Positions 1-8,013 of a DNA stretch of 33,420 nt are shown here, in pieces. The stretch is from contig JAFEBQ010000014.1 of the NCBI GenBank assembly GCA_018242585.1, forward strand, positions 1 through 33,420, in the 5' to 3' direction. How positions within the stretch are numbered: position 1 is the stretch's first letter; the number at the start of each line of letters is the position of its first letter. Both the position numbers and the translations under genes were made by a program. Source of the DNA: Planctomycetota bacterium (GTDB lineage Bacteria > Planctomycetota > Planctomycetia > Pirellulales > PNKZ01). The notes beneath the pieces were generated by a model that saw only the letters and a list, made by a program, of their open reading frames with translations, was not told the DNA's origin and ran no database searches.

Positions 1-2001
1 TGACAGGCACCCGCGATCTCCCATTGGCACCGCCAGGCGAGCATGAACAAAGGTCTTCCAGAAGTTCGTGTCGAAGATGACGTGGCGCACGGAGCGCTTG
101 CCGTTGACGTTCGGCATCCGCCAGTTGTGGCCGATCCGATCGCCTGGCTTGCGTTTGTATTCCGAGAAGGGCTGGCTCGAAGCGCCGACGAAGCGGCCGT
201 GACTCGGCATCACGACGCCGGCATGCGCCGATTGCCGGCAGAACTGATAGATCACATCGGTGGATGAACCCCAGTTGGCGTCGACCAGACAGCGCTCGAT
301 GCGCAGCATTGCGCCATCGTCACGCCGCCATTCCCGCCCCAGGTATTCACGGGTGAGCGATTCGAGGCCGGAATAGATCGCGCCCTCTAAGCCGCTAGCC
401 TTGGTAGCGACGGTCAATGTGCTGCGCGCATCACGTAACGTGAAGTAAGGGCGTTTCTGGTCGGGGAACGTGCCGTAGTCAACCACGTAGCCGGTGAAAT
501 CGTCTTCCCACGCGGCAACAACATAAAACAACAGCGTCGCCTGAACGTCGATGAACATCGTGAGGTGGTTACAACCGATGGGGACTTCGGCCCGCTGCAT
601 TCGATTGAACTTGCTGCCGATCTGGTCGGCCGTGAGTTCGTCGGCATCGACGGTGGCTTCGGGCAAGGGTTCGTTCTGGTACTCGGCAAAGAAGGCTGCT
701 TCGTCCTGCAGCTTCAGGTTCATGGCGTGCTGAATGGCCGACAGCTCGTCGTGGTTAAACCGCTCGGGCCAGGCGATCACGGCACCCTCATCCATCGCGT
801 CGCGGTTGTGCTCGTAGAACGCTGTCGCTTCTTCGCCACCATGCCCGTTGCGCAGGCTTTCGGCGCGCAGTTCGGCATACTTGGACCAGAGCTTTTCATT
901 CGCGGGGAACGAATAGACCATCTTGGTCCGCTCGCCGTTCCATTCCGGGTGCTTTTCACGCGACAGAATGTTGTCGGCCATGTCGCTGGGGCGGATCACG
1001 GTGCAGGGCATGATCCCTGAAATCTTGTTGCCGGGGCCGGAGAGCCCCAGGACCGCGCCCGCCAGAATGCTTTCGCGCGTGGCGCACTGAGACAGGGACC
1101 GAGCGGACTCATCCGTTTGCGGATCGTCAAGCACGACGAGCGTAGGGCGCACCGTGCGGCCATCCGAACGCTTGTACTTCATCCCACGAATACGACCGGT
1201 GATGCCGGCCACCTTGATAATGGCTCCGGAGGCGATGCTGTCGGGCATTGTGGGGAGAACGATCTCGCGAGCAGTCCAGCCAATGTGCGTTCGTTCCCCT
1301 TTGTAGAGTTGGCCGTTGCAACGGTTGGCGATCCCGTCGAGGGCCTGGATCGGATAGACCACCTCGGGAAAATCCTCGAGCAGCAGGTCGTTGCCGTCGA
1401 GTTCCATCTTGATCGACTCGAGCATGTCCATCGCATGCCCTTCGTCGGAACCGATCAAGCAGACGAACTCGCGGTGACCATACAGTACCGCCCAGATGCA
1501 GGCGCACTCACAGATCGTGGTCTTGCCGCTGCCGCGGGGCATGGCCATCGCGAACAAGCCACCGCGCAACACGGCCTGCTCGATCTTGGCGATCACCTTC
1601 AAGTGGTCGGGGGACCACGGCAGGTGAAATGTCAGCGGAAAATAGGCGTCACAGAAGTAACGAAAGCTCGACGCGGCCTGCGCCTTTCGCTCGGGATTGA
1701 CGACCGCCGGCAGTTCGCCGATATCACGGCCAGCCAGGGCAATCGCTGCATTGCGAGCGCGAGCTCGGTCCTTGAGCGCGGCATAGGGATCGCCCGCCGG
1801 TTCGGGCTTCGGTGTGTGCCTCTGCTCCACGAGCCAAGCCGTGTAGCGCAGCAAGTCAACGTGGCGAGCGTCGCCAATGCGCAGGCCAGCGCGACTGCGA
1901 TGGCGGTGCAATTGCCGTTCGTTGATCACTTCGCCCAGGGGCGTTGAGTTCAACAGTCGGCAGAGTTCCGAGGGGCGCAGCTTGCGCGGGTCAGTCGCCA
2001 T
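1..2001 (-). CDS. Phage terminase large subunit (ATPase/nuclease), 3' end beyond window
   Basis: An open minus-strand frame runs from an ATG at 2001 to the window edge without a stop, giving 667 codons; the true C-terminus lies outside. Visible motifs: a Walker A/P-loop MPRGSGKTT near residue 155, a Walker B LVVLDDPQTDE in the first half, and in the C-terminal half an acidic position (MFIDVQATLLFYVV) that fits the start of an RNase H-like nuclease domain of large terminases. Such proteins pump phage DNA into proheads and cut the concatemer. The first ~60 residues resemble the small upstream protein (both end in a YxAWL-type helix), suggesting a wHTH DNA-recognition domain fused to the motor. 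The start codon overlaps the end of the upstream gene by 11 bases, so the two are probably translationally coupled. Family assignment is strong; the exact subfamily (GpA-like or other) is uncertain. Confidence 0.88.
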   Translation of the reverse strand, partial: MATDPRKLRPSELCRLLNSTPLGEVINERQLHRHRSRAGLRIGDARHVDLLRYTAWLVEQRHTPKPEPAGDPYAALKDRARARNAAIALAGRDIGELPAVVNPERKAQAASSFRYFCDAYFPLTFHLPWSPDHLKVIAKIEQAVLRGGLFAMAMPRGSGKTTICECACIWAVLYGHREFVCLIGSDEGHAMDMLESIKMELDGNDLLLEDFPEVVYPIQALDGIANRCNGQLYKGERTHIGWTAREIVLPTMPDSIASGAIIKVAGITGRIRGMKYKRSDGRTVRPTLVVLDDPQTDESARSLSQCATRESILAGAVLGLSGPGNKISGIMPCTVIRPSDMADNILSREKHPEWNGERTKMVYSFPANEKLWSKYAELRAESLRNGHGGEEATAFYEHNRDAMDEGAVIAWPERFNHDELSAIQHAMNLKLQDEAAFFAEYQNEPLPEATVDADELTADQIGSKFNRMQRAEVPIGCNHLTMFIDVQATLLFYVVAAWEDDFTGYVVDYGTFPDQKRPYFTLRDARSTLTVATKASGLEGAIYSGLESLTREYLGREWRRDDGAMLRIERCLVDANWGSSTDVIYQFCRQSAHAGVVMPSHGRFVGASSQPFSEYKRKPGDRIGHNWRMPNVNGKRSVRHVIFDTNFWKTFVHARLAVPMGDRGCLS

Positions 2002-2221
2002 GTGATTCTCCCGCGCTGCGACCCATCTCTTTTGCCAACCAGGCGGCGTAATGGACCAGATTGATCGTCCCGTCGCGGTTGGTCGGTGCCCCCTGGGCCA
2101 GATCTTCGCGCAGCATCGCTTCGGTTACGGCCCGTCCCCCGACTTTCGCCAAGAGGCGCGCCGCATCCGCTACCGCCAGCGCCGTGGGATCGATCCGTAT
2201 GTGGGACGTTTCGCCAGACAT
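1991..2221 (-). CDS. Small Nu1-like protein, possible terminase small subunit
   Basis: A 76-residue protein starting at an ATG preceded by a GGGGAG ribosome site and ending inside the start of the terminase gene. It has an early helix (LAVADAARLLAKVGG), then AVTEAMLREDL, then a short hairpin-like NRDGTINLVHYAAWL. This layout matches small wHTH packaging-recognition domains (Nu1/terminase small subunit type: helix-turn-helix followed by a wing and a 'dG.i.L' segment). It is much shorter than most small terminases, so it may be only the DNA-binding part. The same pattern (INERQL...HVDLLRYTAWL) is visible at the N-terminus of the large subunit. Function is inferred from position and this pattern, not from a firm family match. 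Confidence 0.6.
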   Translation of the reverse strand: MSGETSHIRIDPTALAVADAARLLAKVGGRAVTEAMLREDLAQGAPTNRDGTINLVHYAAWLAKEMGRSAGESHGD

Positions 2222-2368
2222 GCGATTTCGGCTCCCCTAAAGCGCCCCGAATAAACCTGCTGAATTCATCCAGAAAGCAGCGGAACGGCGCTTGAGCTGT
2301 GGCGCAACGCATGGCTCATGTGTGACTGTCCGCAGCGAACAACCGAACCACGCAACGGGAGACCAACG

Positions 2369-2608
2369 ATGAACGCGAAAGACCGCAACAAGAAGCCACG
2401 CCTGGAAGCGGAAGCTGCTTATGAGAACGCTCACCTGGTGGCGACCGACCTGCTGCAATGCATTGGCGAACTGCTGCAAGACATGCCCGCGCCGGGGGAC
2501 GACGAACACCCGATCGATTGGGGGCACGTTGGCAGCCTGTCGCACGTCAACGAACTGTTGTCGCAGATCGTCTGCTTCCTGGGGAACGTGGACGAAGACG
2601 AGATGTAA
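2369..2608 (+). CDS. Small acidic hypothetical protein, 79 aa
   Basis: The ATG at 2369 has a GGGAG ribosome site about 8 bases upstream, so it is preferred over the in-frame upstream start at 2318. The product begins with a basic segment (NAKDRNKKPRLEAEA) and continues as an acidic, mostly helical protein ending GNVDEDEM. I do not recognise a family. It is transcribed divergently from the terminase pair across a 147-bp gap (2222-2368) that must hold both promoters; no clear -35/-10 pair was identified there. It lies 96 bp upstream of the HARE-HTH gene and is probably co-transcribed with it. Confidence 0.6.
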   Translation: MNAKDRNKKPRLEAEAAYENAHLVATDLLQCIGELLQDMPAPGDDEHPIDWGHVGSLSHVNELLSQIVCFLGNVDEDEM

Positions 2609-2704
2609 GCCGAAACGCGCTGCGACAGCGCGTCGCCCGCGGGTGGTTCCACGGGCCTGATGATGGCAGCCACACCATCGACCACGAAACGAAGGAGATC
2701 GAAC

Positions 2705-3031
2705 ATGTCCACGAAGAAAACAGCCAAGGCTCCCAAGGCGACCAAGGCCGCGAAGCCCGCAGCCAAGAAGGCCGGCAAGCCACAGGCCGAGGCGAAGCCC
2801 AAGAAGCTGAGCGCAATCGATGCTGCGGCGAAGGTACTGGCTGGCGCGAAGGAACCGTTGACCACCAAGCAGCTGATCGAGGCGATGGCTTCGAAGGGCC
2901 TCTGGACCAGCCCCGGCGGCAAGACGCCCCACGCCACTCTCTACAGCGCGATCCTGCGTGAGATCGCCACCAAGGGAAAAGAAGCCCGGTTCAAGAAGAC
3001 CGAACGCGGGCACTTCGCCGCCAACGGGTAA
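2705..3031 (+). CDS. HARE-HTH domain protein with histone H1-like basic tail
   Basis: A 108-residue protein. An AAGGAG ribosome site 7-8 bases before the ATG at 2705 decides the start against the longer frame from 2660. Residues 1-~45 are almost entirely Lys/Ala/Pro (repeated KAAKPAAKK-type words), like the tails of histone H1 or HU-fusion nucleoid proteins. Residues ~48-105 match the HARE-HTH winged helix (SAIDAAAKVLAGAKEPLTTK, then QLIEAMASKGLW, then TPHATLYSAILREI, then a wing RFKKTERGHF). HARE-HTH domains are known in eukaryotic chromatin proteins and in bacterial restriction- and phage-linked proteins, where they are thought to read DNA modification or bind DNA. The neighbouring methyltransferase makes a modification-linked role conceivable, but this is inference. 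A hairpin with a T-run follows the gene. Confidence 0.8.
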   Translation: MSTKKTAKAPKATKAAKPAAKKAGKPQAEAKPKKLSAIDAAAKVLAGAKEPLTTKQLIEAMASKGLWTSPGGKTPHATLYSAILREIATKGKEARFKKTERGHFAANG

Positions 3032-3059
3032 CGCCTTTTTTGTTTCCAATTCAATCCTC

Positions 3060-4388
3060 CTACGCCCCGGTTAACGCCGGGGTTTTCTCGTTGGCTGCCA
3101 GCCGTTCTGCCTTGCGCCCGGTGAACTTCTCCCAGCGCTGGACAATCACATCGCAGTACAAGACGTCGAGTTCCATCAAGAAGGCATGGCGACCCGTCTG
3201 CTCGGCGGCAATCAATGTGCTGCCGCTCCCGCCGAACAGGTCGAGCACGTTTTCACCCGTGCGCGATGAGTACTGCATCGCCCGCACCGCCAACTCGACC
3301 GGCTTCTCGGTCAGGTGGACCATCGACTGCGGATTGACCTTCTTGACGTGCCACAGATCGGTGGCGTTGTTGGGGCCCAGGTAGACGTGCGCCGCCCCCT
3401 CGCGCCAACCATAGAAGGCAATCTCAAAAGCTCCCATAAAGTCTTTTCGCGTCAGCACCGGGTGCTGCTTGTCCCAAACAATGCCCTGCGAAAAGTACAG
3501 TTCATGCTTCTTGAGGAACGGCGGATAGTTCCCGAGGTTGGCGTAGCCACCCCAAATGTAAAAGCCTCGGCCCGGTGCCAGCACGCGCGCGAGGTTGCCG
3601 AACCACGCATCAAGCAGCTGGTCGAATTCGCCATCGGTCACGAAGTCGTTGGCTAGCGGCCGATCCTTGGCGCGCAGCTTCTTCTGCGTCGGTTTCGACT
3701 TCTCGGGGTGGCGAGCCACATCGAGGCTTTGGTGGTGCGTCGTGCCGGCGAACGACGAGAGGCCGGCCGCGATGGCGTTGTTGCTGCGCGGCTCGACCTT
3801 CACGTTGTAAGGCGGGTCGGTGTTCACGAGGTGAATTACCGCGCCGCCAAGCAACCGATCGACGTCCGCGGGCTTGCTGCTATCGCCACAGAGCAACCGA
3901 TGGTCGCCCAGCACCCACAAGTCACCGGGCTGTGTGGTTGCTGCATCCGGAGGCGCCGGCACTTCATCTGGATCGCAGAGCCCATCTTTCAAATCGGGAT
4001 TGAGTAGCTTGGCCAGGTCGTCCTGGTCAAACCCGAGCAATCCCAGGTCGAAGTTGCATTGCTGCAGGTCTGCCAGTTCGATCGGTAACAGATCGTAGTT
4101 CCATTCGGCTAGCGACGCCGTCTGGTTGTCGGCAATCCGGTAGGCCTTGATCTGCTCGGGCGTCAAGTCTTTGGCGACATGGACCGGCACCTGTTCCAGG
4201 CCGAGTTGCTGTGCCGCCTTGAATCGGGTGTGTCCGCAGATGATCACCCCCGCTTCGTCAACCACGATCGGTTGTCGAAAGCCGAACTCTTTGATGCTGG
4301 CGGCCACGGCCGCCACGGCATCATCGTTCAGTCGCGGATTGTTGAGGTACGGCTTCAGCGTGGATAAACTTCGCAGTTCGATTTTCAT
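3060..4388 (-). CDS. DNA methyltransferase (N6-adenine/N4-cytosine) with ParB-like N-terminal domain
   Basis: A 442-residue protein. Residues ~1-95 are a ParB/sulfiredoxin-like domain (LKPYLNNPRL, IKEFGFRQPIVVDE, and the ICGHTR motif around 51-55). Residues ~155-442 are a DNA methyltransferase: catalytic motif DPPYNV at 191-196 and SAM-binding motif LFGGSGST at ~384-391. DPPY comes before FGGSG, so this is a beta-class enzyme methylating N6 of adenine or N4 of cytosine. No restriction endonuclease lies beside it, so it is best read as an orphan phage methyltransferase protecting or marking element DNA. The start at 4388 has a GGAG site; the frame is open up to 4595, but that part encodes a different gene in another frame. 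ParB-methyltransferase fusions are common in phages and plasmids. Confidence 0.9.
   Translation of the reverse strand: MKIELRSLSTLKPYLNNPRLNDDAVAAVAASIKEFGFRQPIVVDEAGVIICGHTRFKAAQQLGLEQVPVHVAKDLTPEQIKAYRIADNQTASLAEWNYDLLPIELADLQQCNFDLGLLGFDQDDLAKLLNPDLKDGLCDPDEVPAPPDAATTQPGDLWVLGDHRLLCGDSSKPADVDRLLGGAVIHLVNTDPPYNVKVEPRSNNAIAAGLSSFAGTTHHQSLDVARHPEKSKPTQKKLRAKDRPLANDFVTDGEFDQLLDAWFGNLARVLAPGRGFYIWGGYANLGNYPPFLKKHELYFSQGIVWDKQHPVLTRKDFMGAFEIAFYGWREGAAHVYLGPNNATDLWHVKKVNPQSMVHLTEKPVELAVRAMQYSSRTGENVLDLFGGSGSTLIAAEQTGRHAFLMELDVLYCDVIVQRWEKFTGRKAERLAANEKTPALTGA
3065..3086 (+). terminator. Probable intrinsic terminator after the HARE-HTH gene
   Basis: A hairpin with CCCCGG / CCGGGG arms (3065-3070 and 3077-3082) is followed directly by TTTT on the plus strand. 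It sits 33 bp past the HARE-HTH stop codon. On the other strand it is inside the last codons of the convergent methyltransferase gene, so the two genes overlap at the transcript level. Confidence 0.5.
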
Positions 4389-4563
4389 GACCGGCTCCTT
4401 GATTGGCGGGTTGGCGAGTGTGAAAGCAGCAGTAAATGAATCCAGCGAACAGACTGAACCAGGCGAGTCGCCAGAAGAACGCTTCCAGACCTTTGGCCGT
4501 AGGAACCACGACCGCTTTCCAGAGGCTTTCGGGACGATGCTCGCGTGACGTATCAAGCGACAT
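4321..4563 (-). CDS. Small single-pass membrane protein, 80 aa
   Basis: The ATG is preceded by GGGAGA with 6-7 bases spacing, a good ribosome site. Residues ~29-47 are strongly hydrophobic (FFWRLAWFSLFAGFIYCCF), a likely single membrane span; the N-terminal part is basic and polar. The gene overlaps the start of the methyltransferase by 68 bases, and the C-terminal ~25 residues are encoded within that overlap and look unconstrained, so the functional part is probably residues 1-55. Small holin- or superinfection-type membrane proteins are usual in phage genomes, but nothing in the sequence shows which role it has. Confidence 0.45.
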   Translation of the reverse strand: MSLDTSREHRPESLWKAVVVPTAKGLEAFFWRLAWFSLFAGFIYCCFHTRQPANQGAGHENRTAKFIHAEAVPQQSATER

Positions 4564-4967
4564 GGCAGTTCTCCCAATAGGGTTCGGACAACCAAAACAA
4601 ACTCTCTCTAGGTTGGCGGCTGTTCCCGCTGCCAGCGGCGGACCGATTTCGCCCGGAAGTACCTATTGGCCCTGGCTTGCGTTGACCTTCCGTCTGCCAG
4701 TCTGGCACTCTCTGCCACTTTGGCACGCGCGCCGTGGGCCAACGGGTGGCGGCGTGTGGCGTTCGATTTCTGTTGCGACGAACCGGCCAACCATGCGCTC
4801 GTTGGCAAACGTGGGCCAACCGTGGCGACGACACGCGGGGGGCGCGCTGGTCCCGCACTTCGTCCGCGAGAGCGCTGGGAGCGCGGTGGTGTCGGTGGTG
4901 GGTGGTCCGCCTATATATAGGCGGGACCACCACCGCCAACCCCGGCTGGTCTCGGCGCGCCGGACCA
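4564..4967. other. Gene-poor stretch rich in GGTGGTCC repeats
   Basis: About 400 bases between the primase-polymerase stop and the small membrane protein. Several frames are open by composition (Arg-, Pro-, Trp-rich translations), but none has protein-like character or a convincing start. The end nearest the primase carries at least four GGACCA/TGGTCC words and a long palindrome (separate entry). Short words such as TTGGCA and GGGCCAAC also recur. It could hold a terminator, an operator or an origin-like sequence. Confidence 0.5.
4896..4935. repeat. Long palindrome with TATATATA centre
   Basis: Positions 4907-4924 form a perfect 18-bp palindrome, CCGCCTATATATAGGCGG. With one bulged base (G4925) the pairing extends outwards as GGTGGT (4901-4906) with ACCACC (4926-4931), giving about 15 paired bases per arm. 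GGACCA-type words recur to its right up to the primase stop codon. It lies 3' of the primase-polymerase gene. A terminator is possible but no T-run follows; a protein-binding site or origin element is equally possible. Confidence 0.7.
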
Positions 4968-6905
4968 TCACGGACCACCGGGACCACCGCCAGCAGGAAG
5001 TTGGTATCCGAGCTCCTCGCGTTTGTTCTTTTGCAATTTGCATGTGACGACTTTCCCTTCTTGCACCAACGTATCCAGAACTGCCTGGATCGCCCTCGCT
5101 CCCACGCCTGCCGTATCACGGATCACGCGTGATGTCTCTCCGGCAGGGAACTTTTCGAGCGCGCTGAGGACCGCATGACGCTGCCGTTCCAGCTTGGCTT
5201 CGTGAACCAGTTGCTTGCGGTCATCGGCTGCTTCGCTGGCAGCGGTGATCCGCTCATGATGAGCCTCGAAGGCGCTGATCACTTCCACCTGCCAGCGACG
5301 ACCGGCCAGTTCCTGGCGCGTTCCTTCTTCGATGTTCAAACCCCACAATCCGCTATGGCCGGCGCTGCCACCGACCGACATCCACAATTCGTGATGCCCG
5401 CCCTGGTCCGGGTCGTAACGAGCGCGTCGGTTGAGGAGCACCCATTGCCGCACGAATTCTTGAAAGCCAGCCCACGCAATGTTTTCCAACTCGGCGGGCT
5501 CGTAGGGATCGGCGATGCTCTTCTTGAGGTGATGGCAGAGTAGCGGCGTGCAGCCAGTGGCTTGCGCGATATCACCCAGCGACTTCAAAAACGCGCCGAC
5601 GACAAACAGATTGCCCGCTTGGTCGGCCAGTCCGAGCATCATCAAATACGTCGGATCGAGGATCAGCACTTCCAGCCGGTGTGTTGTGATAAAACGTTCC
5701 AGGGCTTGCACCTGTTCCGCTTTGCCGAGCTGTGGGACGGCAAACGACCAGAGCACATTGGTAAAATCGCGCAGGCGACCTTGTTTGGCCACCGCGATGC
5801 GACGCGCGGTTTCTTGGATCGTGGCCGCACCGGATTCGCCCGACATTAACCCCACGCGCACTTCCTTGTCGGCCGCGAAGTGCCCCAAGAACCGACCTCC
5901 GGAAGCAAGGGAGAGGGCCAGGTCGATGCTGATGTTCGTCTTGAGCGTTTTCTTGGGGCCGGCGATTACCCCTGGTTGCCCGCGCACGAGAATACCGTTG
6001 ATGAGGTATTCGAGCTCGTACTGGTTGTCGTCGAGTTGTTGAGATGTGATCGCCTCAAATGCCAAGGGCTCGATGGCTCCAGACGCTGAAACGAGTTGCT
6101 CCCAATGATTCTCGGCGATGGCTGTCGCGACCTGATCTGGCGCATATCGCGTGACATTCCCAGCAATTCGATCCACTTCGACCGGAGACAACGACGGAAC
6201 GCATCGATCGCGATTGACTTGAGTCAGGGCCGCGATGATTTCCGCTTTCGACATCCCGACTCGGCGCATTGAGCCCGCTAACCGAATCAAGGTGCCATTA
6301 CGCTGGCCGGCAGGAATGGGATTGGCGTCCGAGTTGCCTATCGCAGCCTGAATTGGTGGCGAGGTCGGACCCAGCTGGTCGAGCTGAGCAGTGAGCCAAT
6401 CGGGCGGCGGAGGCAATCGGTCTGAAGGGACGTCGAGCTCCGAGCCTGCTATCCAGTGATAAGTCCCATCGGGCCGGCGGGACGGGGCCACGACGATATA
6501 ACCACCATCGGTGCGGGTATCGACCTGTGCCGCAAGTTGCCCCACCGTGCAACGCCACGCCGAACCGGCTGGCTTACGGAACACGTAATGCCAACCGCCG
6601 CGCGGCGTTCGGGCCGTTGGCGCAACCGAAAGCTCGATCGCACGTTCGGGCGTCAGCCACGGATTGTTCTCGCCGTCGACGTCGATCACCAACAGCCCAT
6701 CGGCTGCCAACCCGATACAAGCCGAGGGGAATTGCCCCCACCAAGAAGCGATCTGCTCGGGGTCGCACGATGCGTCTTTGAAGCCGTGTCGAGTGAGCGG
6801 CGCGGGGTTCAGGCCGTCGGCGCAGGGAAAGACGCGGTAACCGAGTTCGGCGTAGCGCTCTGCTGCCTCCAGCAGCCTGACCATGAAAACATCCCCGCTC
6901 GACAT
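4968..6905 (-). CDS. Bifunctional primase-polymerase with RecA-like helicase/ATPase (phage replication protein)
   Basis: A 645-residue protein if the first ATG is used; an ATG seven codons later is also possible. Domains in order: Prim-Pol (AEP) residues ~8-175, with GYRVFPC, the catalytic acidic motif VIDVDG (73-78), GGWHYVF (103-109) and VDTRTDGGYIVVAP (128-141); a PriCT_1-like helical region ~198-255 (GQRNGTLIRLAGSMRRVG); and an AAA_25/RepA-like ATPase ~295-500 with a P-loop GPKKTLKT (316-323), Walker B LEVLILDP (411-418) and a LLCHHL sensor strand (455-460). Residues ~575-640 form a wHTH. It would start and unwind replication forks of the element. The P-loop is unusual in having KK where GSGKS-like forms have Gly/Ala. 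It is divergent from the LexA-like repressor and so probably under its control. Confidence 0.92.
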   Translation of the reverse strand: MSSGDVFMVRLLEAAERYAELGYRVFPCADGLNPAPLTRHGFKDASCDPEQIASWWGQFPSACIGLAADGLLVIDVDGENNPWLTPERAIELSVAPTARTPRGGWHYVFRKPAGSAWRCTVGQLAAQVDTRTDGGYIVVAPSRRPDGTYHWIAGSELDVPSDRLPPPPDWLTAQLDQLGPTSPPIQAAIGNSDANPIPAGQRNGTLIRLAGSMRRVGMSKAEIIAALTQVNRDRCVPSLSPVEVDRIAGNVTRYAPDQVATAIAENHWEQLVSASGAIEPLAFEAITSQQLDDNQYELEYLINGILVRGQPGVIAGPKKTLKTNISIDLALSLASGGRFLGHFAADKEVRVGLMSGESGAATIQETARRIAVAKQGRLRDFTNVLWSFAVPQLGKAEQVQALERFITTHRLEVLILDPTYLMMLGLADQAGNLFVVGAFLKSLGDIAQATGCTPLLCHHLKKSIADPYEPAELENIAWAGFQEFVRQWVLLNRRARYDPDQGGHHELWMSVGGSAGHSGLWGLNIEEGTRQELAGRRWQVEVISAFEAHHERITAASEAADDRKQLVHEAKLERQRHAVLSALEKFPAGETSRVIRDTAGVGARAIQAVLDTLVQEGKVVTCKLQKNKREELGYQLPAGGGPGGP

Positions 6906-7115
6906 ATCCCCAGGCGACCTGGGCAGCAGTTACTCCGCTACTGAATAACTTCCGCAATCGGTGGGCGGGATGCGCCACAGGAGGGCAATGATTATTTCCG
7001 CGGGTGGCCACTTATTGGCGCTTGTGATCGATCCGCCAGACGCCTATAGTAGCTGGCGTGCTAAATGTCAGGTCTATTTAATTGATTTATGGGCTAATTA
7101 AAACGGCGGTCCGCA
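6906..7115. promoter_or_regulatory. Divergent control region between replication gene and LexA-like repressor
   Basis: This 210-bp region must contain the promoters of both genes. Its right half is notably AT-rich. An inverted repeat TTTAATT (7077-7083) / AATTAAA (7096-7102) with a 12-bp spacer lies just upstream of the repressor start, and a second, ACGCC (7040-7044) / GGCGT (7055-7059), lies near the middle. Either could be the repressor's operator. This is inference from position and symmetry; no known SOS box was recognised. Confidence 0.5.
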
Positions 7116-7778
7116 ATGCCTTTGCAGCCGAAAAAACGTGGCCCTAAGCCAAAACTTGGGATTACCCCTCCGCAGCGGCGCACGCTGCTGGAGATCGACC
7201 GTTACTGCCGTCGTCACCAATTCGCTCCGACCATCCAAGAACTCGCCGAGGCCCTGGAGATTTCTCCAGCGAGCGTCCATGAACAAATCAACCAACTGGT
7301 GCGCAAGGGTTACCTAAAACGTTCCGGAGGCAAGACCCGCGGCTTGGTCGTCCTCCGCAAGCCCCAGGACCACCCGTCTCGGTTGGTCCCCATTCCGCTC
7401 GTCGGCACCGTCGCGGCCGGGTGGCCCTCCTGGTCCGAGGAAGACGTGCTCGGTGAAGTGCTCGTGGAGCAGGACTTAGCGGCGAGAGACCGTTGCTTCG
7501 CGCTCGCGGTGCGCGGAGAAAGCATGCGCTCAGCGGGAATCGGCGATGGAGACGTGGTGATTATTCGCCAGCAACCGCTGGCTGAATGTGGCGACATTGT
7601 CGTGGCGCTGGTCGACGGTGAGGCAACCGTGAAGCGGTTGTTCCTGCAGGATCATACCATCGAACTGCAACCTGAAAGTCCCTTGAAAAAATATCGGCCG
7701 ATTCCGATTGGCCCAGAAACTGATTTTAGAATCGTTGGCAAGGTCGTGGCCGTGCGCGGTCGCGTCGCCACGAGTTGA
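7116..7778 (+). CDS. LexA-family self-cleaving repressor
   Basis: A 220-residue protein. Residues ~18-78 are a LexA-type winged helix (PTIQELAEALEISPASVHEQ, then INQLVRKGYLKRSGGKTRGL). Residues ~90-215 are the S24 peptidase/auto-cleavage domain, with the Ala-Gly scissile bond at 101-102 (GTVAAGWP), nucleophile Ser136 (RGESMRSAGI, then GDGDVVII) and general-base Lys173 (EATVKRLF). In the family, RecA filaments formed on DNA damage stimulate self-cleavage and derepression. Here it opens the plus-strand early operon and faces the replication gene, so it probably acts as the prophage's SOS-sensitive immunity repressor; it could also be a genuine chromosomal-type LexA captured by the element. All cleavage-domain residues needed are present. 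Confidence 0.92.
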   Translation: MPLQPKKRGPKPKLGITPPQRRTLLEIDRYCRRHQFAPTIQELAEALEISPASVHEQINQLVRKGYLKRSGGKTRGLVVLRKPQDHPSRLVPIPLVGTVAAGWPSWSEEDVLGEVLVEQDLAARDRCFALAVRGESMRSAGIGDGDVVIIRQQPLAECGDIVVALVDGEATVKRLFLQDHTIELQPESPLKKYRPIPIGPETDFRIVGKVVAVRGRVATS

Positions 7779-8013
7779 AACCTTCGCTGAGCGAACTCCT
7801 TGAGGCGCTGGGCCTAAGCCGCTCGATTTGTTGACATCCGTAGAACCGTCTGCTCGTTCGCCCAGCCACCCCGTCGCCTGTGATTCGCGAGCGCGGGTGC
7901 GCGCCTGCGCGGTGTGGCGAGACGATCGAGAAAAGATTTTTGTGGCGCATGCGATCGCTCGTTTGCGGATGTTTTCAAGTGAGGAAGTTGTGATGCACTA
8001 AGACAGGTGACTG
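7779..8013 (+). other. 235-bp leader with a two-codon mini-ORF before the next gene
   Basis: No normal gene is seen. Near its end a GAGGAAG ribosome site (7981-7987) precedes ATG CAC TAA (7993-8001), a complete ORF of two codons, 12 bp upstream of the next ATG (8014). A GCGATCGC palindrome lies at 7951-7958. TTGACA occurs in the middle of the stretch, but no matching -10 box was convincing. Confidence 0.4.

Noticed and set aside
1117..1947. Plus-strand 276-residue open frame
   Set aside because: It lies antisense to the terminase large subunit, whose P-loop and Walker B motifs are clear.
2237..3049. Minus-strand 270-residue open frame
   Set aside because: It is antisense to two small plus-strand genes with good ribosome sites and a HARE-HTH match; its translation is low-complexity.
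4553..5119. Minus-strand 188-residue and plus-strand 203-residue frames in the primase 3' flank
   Set aside because: Arg/Pro/His-rich translations driven by GGACCACC repeats, overlapping the primase C-terminus and showing no domain.
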